From Candidatus Woesearchaeota archaeon (GTDB lineage: Archaea > Nanobdellota > Nanobdellia > Woesearchaeales > UBA11576): DNA of 64,000 nt. Both the position numbers and the translations under genes were made by a program. The notes beneath the pieces were generated by a model. It was not told the DNA's origin and did no database searches. It saw only the letters and a list, made by a program, of their open reading frames with translations. Positions 59,716 to 64,000 of the stretch are shown in pieces (position 1 is the stretch's first letter; each line of letters starts with the position of its first letter). The stretch covers positions 24,769-88,768 of the forward strand of contig JABJCP010000038.1 in NCBI GenBank assembly GCA_018668595.1, in the 5' to 3' direction.

Positions 59716-61458
59716 TCAATCTTTATCCAACGTCGAAGTATCTCCTGTATCTTCCCCTAATTCTTGAGCTTTAAGTAGACGACGCACAATTTTGCCAGAC
59801 CTTGTCTTTGGAAGTGAATCCCTGACTTCAATCTCTTTAGGATAAGCATGACCTGACAGATGTTTTTTTATGAACTTTTTTATGTCTACCATAAGCTCGT
59901 CGTTGAGAGTGTATCCTTTATTCAGGACTATGAATGCTTTTATTATTTCTCCAAATAGCTTATCTGGTTTTCCAATAACTCCTGCTTCACAAACTGCAGG
60001 ATGTTCTATTAATGCGGATTCAACTTCGAATGGACCAACACGATGACCTGCAGTATTAATTACATCATCTGCTCTACCTACAAACCAAAAATAACCATCT
60101 TCATCTACTTTAACACGATCACCCGTAATGTACCAACCCTTTTTGAAATATTCATTAAATTTTTCAGGATTATTCCAAACTTCTTTCATCATTGAAGGCC
60201 AACCTGGTTTCATAACTAAGTTACCTTCTTCTCCTGGCGGAAGTTCGTTGAAATCTTCGTCGACAATTGCAGCATGTATCCCTGGAAATGGTTTACCCAT
60301 AGAACCTGGTTTGATAGGCATGTTAGGATAATTTGCAATAACAATTCCTCCAGTTTCAGTTTGCCAATAATTATCATGGAAAGGTAGACCTAAATTATCT
60401 AAACTCCACTTAATAGCTTCAGGATTAAGAGGCTCTCCAACACTGCACAGATAACGTAATGATGAGAAGTCAAAACTTTTTAATTCATCAACACCTTCTT
60501 TCATCAACATACGAATTGCCGTAGGTGCAGTATACCAAATCGAAACTTTATGTTTATCAATAATACCATACCATTCTTTTGCACTAAATCTTCCCTCATG
60601 AACAATACTCGTTGCGCCAGCACTCCAAATTCCGAGGATTCCATACGCAATACCCGTAACCCAACCTGGATCTGCAGTACACCAATAAACATCAGAATCG
60701 TGAACATCTAAAACCCACTTTGCAGTTAAATGCTCGTGGAGAATTGCATAATGATGGTGGACAACACCTTTAGGTTTTCCAGTTGTACCTGAAGTATAAA
60801 GCATAAAACAACTGTCCTTAGGATCCATCATAACGGTATCAAACTCTTCAGATTCATCTGCAATTAATTTATTAAAATCAATTTCATAATCTGTTAGTTC
60901 GCAATCTTCAGAATCACTGACAACTAAAACTTTTTGTAAATCTTTAAGATCATCAAAAATTTCTTCAACTCTACTTTTTAATTGGGATGTTGTTATAACA
61001 AATTTAGTACCACTATCTGCAAGACGATCGCTCAATGCTTCCGGACCAAATGCTGCAAATAAAGTTGCTGCAATAGCCCCTGTTTTTACAATTCCTAAAA
61101 AGGATGCATAAAGTTCAGGTATTCTAGGTAAGAAAATAAATACGCGATCTCCTTTCTGAGCTCCAAGTTTAACTAAAGCATTTGCAATTTTATTTGAAAA
61201 TTTAGAAAGTTGTTCGAATGTAAATATTTTCTCTTGGTTATCATCCCCACACCAAATCAATGCAGGTTTGTCTTTTCTATCTGTTTTAAGATGTCTATCG
61301 ACTGCATTATATGCAGCATTTAGTTTTCCGTCTACAAATTCTATTTCTTGTTCCATTACTTTGTAATCAAAATCTTTAGCTGTTGCTTCGTAGTTGATTA
61401 AATTAGGTTCGATTTTAAGTTGTTCTTTAGTTTTATTTATTAGCTTAGATTGGTCCAT
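59716..61458 (-). CDS. acs: Acetyl-CoA synthetase (AMP-forming), 580 aa
   Basis: The adenylation motifs are present: YTSGTTGKPKGVVH (phosphate loop), YWQTETGG, GYFWFVGRADDVINTAGHRV, and the C-terminal [11 protein letters not shown] whose lysine is the catalytic and acetylation-regulated residue. Start ATG 61458 follows GGAGG eight bases upstream. At 580 residues it is shorter than canonical Acs (about 650) but complete. It converts acetate, ATP and CoA to acetyl-CoA. Its last 95 bases also occur at 58248, so the 3' end may be a rebuilt copy. Confidence 0.92.
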   Translation of the reverse strand: MDQSKLINKTKEQLKIEPNLINYEATAKDFDYKVMEQEIEFVDGKLNAAYNAVDRHLKTDRKDKPALIWCGDDNQEKIFTFEQLSKFSNKIANALVKLGAQKGDRVFIFLPRIPELYASFLGIVKTGAIAATLFAAFGPEALSDRLADSGTKFVITTSQLKSRVEEIFDDLKDLQKVLVVSDSEDCELTDYEIDFNKLIADESEEFDTVMMDPKDSCFMLYTSGTTGKPKGVVHHHYAILHEHLTAKWVLDVHDSDVYWCTADPGWVTGIAYGILGIWSAGATSIVHEGRFSAKEWYGIIDKHKVSIWYTAPTAIRMLMKEGVDELKSFDFSSLRYLCSVGEPLNPEAIKWSLDNLGLPFHDNYWQTETGGIVIANYPNMPIKPGSMGKPFPGIHAAIVDEDFNELPPGEEGNLVMKPGWPSMMKEVWNNPEKFNEYFKKGWYITGDRVKVDEDGYFWFVGRADDVINTAGHRVGPFEVESALIEHPAVCEAGVIGKPDKLFGEIIKAFIVLNKGYTLNDELMVDIKKFIKKHLSGHAYPKEIEVRDSLPKTRSGKIVRRLLKAQELGEDTGDTSTLDKD

Positions 61459-61552
61459 GTTTATTGCCTCCAGTTTTAATTTATTCAATATGTATAATCT
61501 GGTTAATCTGGTTAAGTCAGTTTAATCAGTTTAAAGTTTTTAAAATAGTAGT

Positions 61553-62851
61553 TTATTTCTCTTCCCACTTTAACTCGAGAAAATGAGTTGAGCAAGAAAT
61601 ACAAGGATCATATGCTCTTATTAGTTTTTCAATTTCGAGTTTAATTTCACTATCGCACCTTTGTTTTTTAGGATCACAAGTATTAATTAACTCATGAACT
61701 AAAAACTTTATTGAATCTTCCATGTTAGCAAGATTTTGAGTTGTAGGTGTTGTAAGATTTGCATACGTGCAAATACCCTCTTTATTAAATTTATAACGAT
61801 GAAATAAAATTCCTCTAGGAGCTTCTATTGCAGCTATGCCTTCGCCTTCAACAGGAGTAAATTTCACAGGAGACTCTGATTTTAATCTAGGAATTAATTT
61901 TTCTAAAATTTCAATAGACCTTATTATTCCTTCATAAATTTCTATCGATTGAGCAAGCACATTCATATAAGGCGAATTACGATTTTTTTCTAATTGTTTA
62001 ATATATTTTGCAGGAGTATGAAGCTGATCCTTAGAAATAAGAACTCGAGGAAGCGCTCCCACCATATAACTTTTTCCCTCTTTTGTTGCAAATTCTGCTG
62101 TTGATCCTCGACGGAAATGTTCATGAAAATGCGATTCGTAATCCTGAATATTAACACAGCCCTCAAATGTGCACTTAATAATATCATCTGAATAAAAATA
62201 AGATTTGCCACGCAATGCAAAATGAGGAGTAATTAAATCAAAATGAGGATAATCCAGTTCTGCAAATACTTTTATTGATTTTTTTGCTAAAGATTTTACA
62301 CTATCCAATTCTTTAATCAATTCTTTCAACCTTTTTTTATCAGGAATACGAGAAAAACCACCAACCACGCAAGAAATAGGATGAATATCTCTCCCTGCAA
62401 CTATCTGAACAATTCTATTCCCTGCTTTTTTTAGAGCAAGAGCATAACGAATTAAATTTTTATGTTCTGATGCCATCTCAATTGCACTACTAAAACCAAA
62501 ATAATCAGGCAGAACCAGAAAAAAAAGATGCAGAGCATGACTTTGAACCGTACCTCCAATATTAAGAAGTTCCCTTAACAAATCCGTTTGTTTTGACACT
62601 TTTACATTAAACGCTGTTTCAATTGCTTTAACTGCTGCAATAGTGTGAACAACAGAACAAACACCACATATTCTCGACGAAATAGTTGGAAGTTCATCAA
62701 ACTTTTTTCCTTTTAAAAGTCCTTCAAAAAATCTACTTCCTTCAAATATTTTTAATTTTGCTTTTTTAACTTGACCGTTATCTATAACAACATGCAATCT
62801 AGCATGACCTTCGATTTTTGTTATGTGATTAAGATTAATTGTTCTTGGCAT
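61553..62851 (-). CDS. hydA: NiFe hydrogenase large subunit, group 3 (sulfhydrogenase alpha), 432 aa
   Basis: The two Cys pairs holding the NiFe centre are present: RICGVC at 60-65 and DPCISCSTH at 415-423. After His423 nine residues remain as the maturation tail removed by an endopeptidase, matching the gene at 55737. Sequence style and partner fit the soluble group 3b NAD(P)-linked hydrogenase/sulfhydrogenase. The small (delta) subunit lies directly upstream, acs downstream. Confidence 0.92.
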   Translation of the reverse strand: MPRTINLNHITKIEGHARLHVVIDNGQVKKAKLKIFEGSRFFEGLLKGKKFDELPTISSRICGVCSVVHTIAAVKAIETAFNVKVSKQTDLLRELLNIGGTVQSHALHLFFLVLPDYFGFSSAIEMASEHKNLIRYALALKKAGNRIVQIVAGRDIHPISCVVGGFSRIPDKKRLKELIKELDSVKSLAKKSIKVFAELDYPHFDLITPHFALRGKSYFYSDDIIKCTFEGCVNIQDYESHFHEHFRRGSTAEFATKEGKSYMVGALPRVLISKDQLHTPAKYIKQLEKNRNSPYMNVLAQSIEIYEGIIRSIEILEKLIPRLKSESPVKFTPVEGEGIAAIEAPRGILFHRYKFNKEGICTYANLTTPTTQNLANMEDSIKFLVHELINTCDPKKQRCDSEIKLEIEKLIRAYDPCISCSTHFLELKWEEK

Positions 62852-62895
62852 TTTTTAATTTTGGGTATTTTTTATTTTTGACTTTTTATTTATAA

Positions 62896-63708
62896 TTATT
62901 TTTTCTTTTTAGGTGTTTGTTGTTTTACATTTTGCTTTGTTCCTAAATCCAGATTCTTAAACTTTGTTAGTTTAGTTTTTATTTCATCATCATCAAGACC
63001 CCAACTTTTGAAAAGATTAACCTCTGCTGCAAAATTGGATGATTTTGTTGGACCTCGACAAAGTACGCAAGGAATATTTTTTTGAATACAAATTGCATTA
63101 CAACCTCCATGAGCCATAGCTCCAAGACAAACTTCTTTTTTAGCAAGATAACAGTCCTTTCCTCTTTTTGGACATTGAAGACAAACAGGACCTTTAAATT
63201 GTTCTATTATTTTTCCTTTTAGAAAGTTTTGAAAGAAATCAATAAACTCATCTTTACTAATAGGACAACCACGCATGTGATAATCAACTGTTATGTATTG
63301 ATCAATACCTGTTGCCTCTATTGAATCTTTTAACATATGCTGAGTATAAACATATTTTCCTAATTCTTCATCTTTTAGAAAATTACGCATTGCAGGAATT
63401 CCTCCATGACACGCGCATGCTCCAAGTGCTACAACAAATTTAGATTTATCACGAATTGCTTTTAATTTTTTTATTTCTCTTTTTGAAGTTATCGCACCTT
63501 CAATAAATGCTAAATCAAATTTTATATTCCTATTTTTTTCTTTGATTAAATGAAAATAATTTACATTAACTTTATTTAGAAGATCAAGAATTTCATCAAT
63601 AAAAAGAACAGTAAACTGACAACCCTCACAACCAGTAAATGCGAAAAAACCCACAGAAGGTTTTCTTTTTTTTGAACTAGTTTTTTTTGATTTAGTTTTA
63701 GCTACCAT
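62896..63708 (-). CDS. hydD: NiFe hydrogenase small subunit (sulfhydrogenase delta), 270 aa
   Basis: Fe-S ligands are clear: TGCEGCQ near the N-terminus, GACACHGGIP, GCPISKDE, then a C-terminal Cys cluster (CLQCPKRGKDCYLAKKEVCLGAMAHGGCNAICIQKNIPCVLCRGP) typical of group 3 small subunits. ATG 63708 is preferred, with a GGGGT site upstream. The beta and gamma subunits expected upstream in this operon type are absent; the next gene is divergent. Confidence 0.9.
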   Translation of the reverse strand: MVAKTKSKKTSSKKRKPSVGFFAFTGCEGCQFTVLFIDEILDLLNKVNVNYFHLIKEKNRNIKFDLAFIEGAITSKREIKKLKAIRDKSKFVVALGACACHGGIPAMRNFLKDEELGKYVYTQHMLKDSIEATGIDQYITVDYHMRGCPISKDEFIDFFQNFLKGKIIEQFKGPVCLQCPKRGKDCYLAKKEVCLGAMAHGGCNAICIQKNIPCVLCRGPTKSSNFAAEVNLFKSWGLDDDEIKTKLTKFKNLDLGTKQNVKQQTPKKKK

Positions 63709-63883
63709 AATACCCCTTTTCAAGCTATCAGAACAATGAATTTAATATAAAGTTTTTGATTAATAAAATGAAAATCAGTCTAATCATCTAATTCTTCTAG
63801 TGCGTAAATTATATACAAAACATTTAAAAATGCACAGAGGTTAGCTAGAATTAAGAGGTTGATGGATTAACGAGGAGATTATC

Positions 63884-64000
63884 ATGTTTGAAAAATATCA
63901 ACTTAAAAAAGCAATGCGAATAGCAGAGAAAAAAATAGAACGCGGAGAAATCCAGGTAAGATCTCTAGAAGATGCTATTTCTGACGATAATAAATATACT
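63884..64000 (+). CDS. Start of an unknown gene, cut by the window end
   Basis: ATG 63884 follows GAGGAG about 7 bases upstream, and a TATA-like ATTTAAAAAT lies near 63820. The first 39 residues (MFEKYQLKKAMRIAEKKIER and on) are helical and charged, too short to name. It is divergent from the hydrogenase operon. Confidence 0.5.
   Translation, partial: MFEKYQLKKAMRIAEKKIERGEIQVRSLEDAISDDNKYT

Overview
This window comes from a strongly AT-rich archaeal genome, most likely a DPANN archaeon of the Woesearchaeota/Pacearchaeota type (the lineage is an inference from gene content, not a search result). Archaeal markers are a histone, aIF5A, release factor aRF1, ribosomal proteins eL40 and eL43, RNA polymerase subunit P, KEOPS subunits Kae1 and Pcc1, prefoldin beta, SRP54, a DRG GTPase, many Lrp/AsnC and TrmB regulators, and TATA boxes about 25-28 bases upstream of leaderless starts. 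Several genes of bacterial flavour sit among them: a full-length RelA/SpoT protein, a prolipoprotein diacylglyceryl transferase (Lgt), two Fic proteins and a RelE-type toxin-antitoxin pair.

Layout. 1-4.9 kb: a partial inositol-monophosphatase-like gene, two small unknown genes, a toxin-antitoxin locus whose toxin is split by a hairpin-rich insert, a Fic gene, a BtpA-family gene and a regulator remnant. 4.9-10.8 kb: a kinase, two GNAT acetyltransferases, an ACT protein, a 2H phosphoesterase, a deaminase, a cupin and unknowns. 10.8-13.8 kb: Kae1 and RelA/SpoT. 13.9-20.9 kb: an accessory block of unknown genes, two paralogous acetyltransferase-like proteins, a HELGH metallopeptidase and two Lrp-like regulators, with a recurring CGGAA-type motif in the promoters. 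21-28 kb: tandem Lrp regulator, LamG surface protein, TrmJ, TrmB regulator, site-2 protease. 28-38.7 kb: mostly information-processing genes (eL40, aIF5A, histone, aRF1, tRNA-Pro, eL43-RpoP-Pcc1-prefoldin-UPF0147), with adenosine deaminase and a tandem triplet of unknown paralogs. 38.7-54.6 kb: regulators, HD hydrolase, MFS and MscS membrane proteins, DRG, Lgt, PHP, SRP54, an ABC-2 exporter and a SpoIIM-like protein. 54.7-63.7 kb: hydrogenase maturation genes (hypA, hypC, a HypC-like fusion, an endopeptidase), a TrmB regulator, MazG, a second Fic gene, acetyl-CoA synthetase and the alpha and delta subunits of a group 3 NiFe hydrogenase.

The most unusual signals concern mobility. Both Fic genes lie in roughly 1.5-kb cassettes bounded by a direct duplication of the end of the neighbouring gene: the promoter and start of the btpA-like gene for the first, the last 95 bases of acs for the second. 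In the acs copy five of the six changed codons are synonymous, as in prophage insertions that rebuild the gene they enter, but no integrase is present. Separately, two insert-like tracts of about 170-176 bases made of consecutive perfect hairpins interrupt tightly packed gene pairs: one splits the relE-like toxin after its first codons, the other separates an ABC ATPase from its permease.

The genes suggest a small fermentative cell making H2 or reducing polysulfide through a cytosolic NiFe hydrogenase, activating acetate with Acs, capable of (p)ppGpp signalling, and carrying a sortase-type surface protein.
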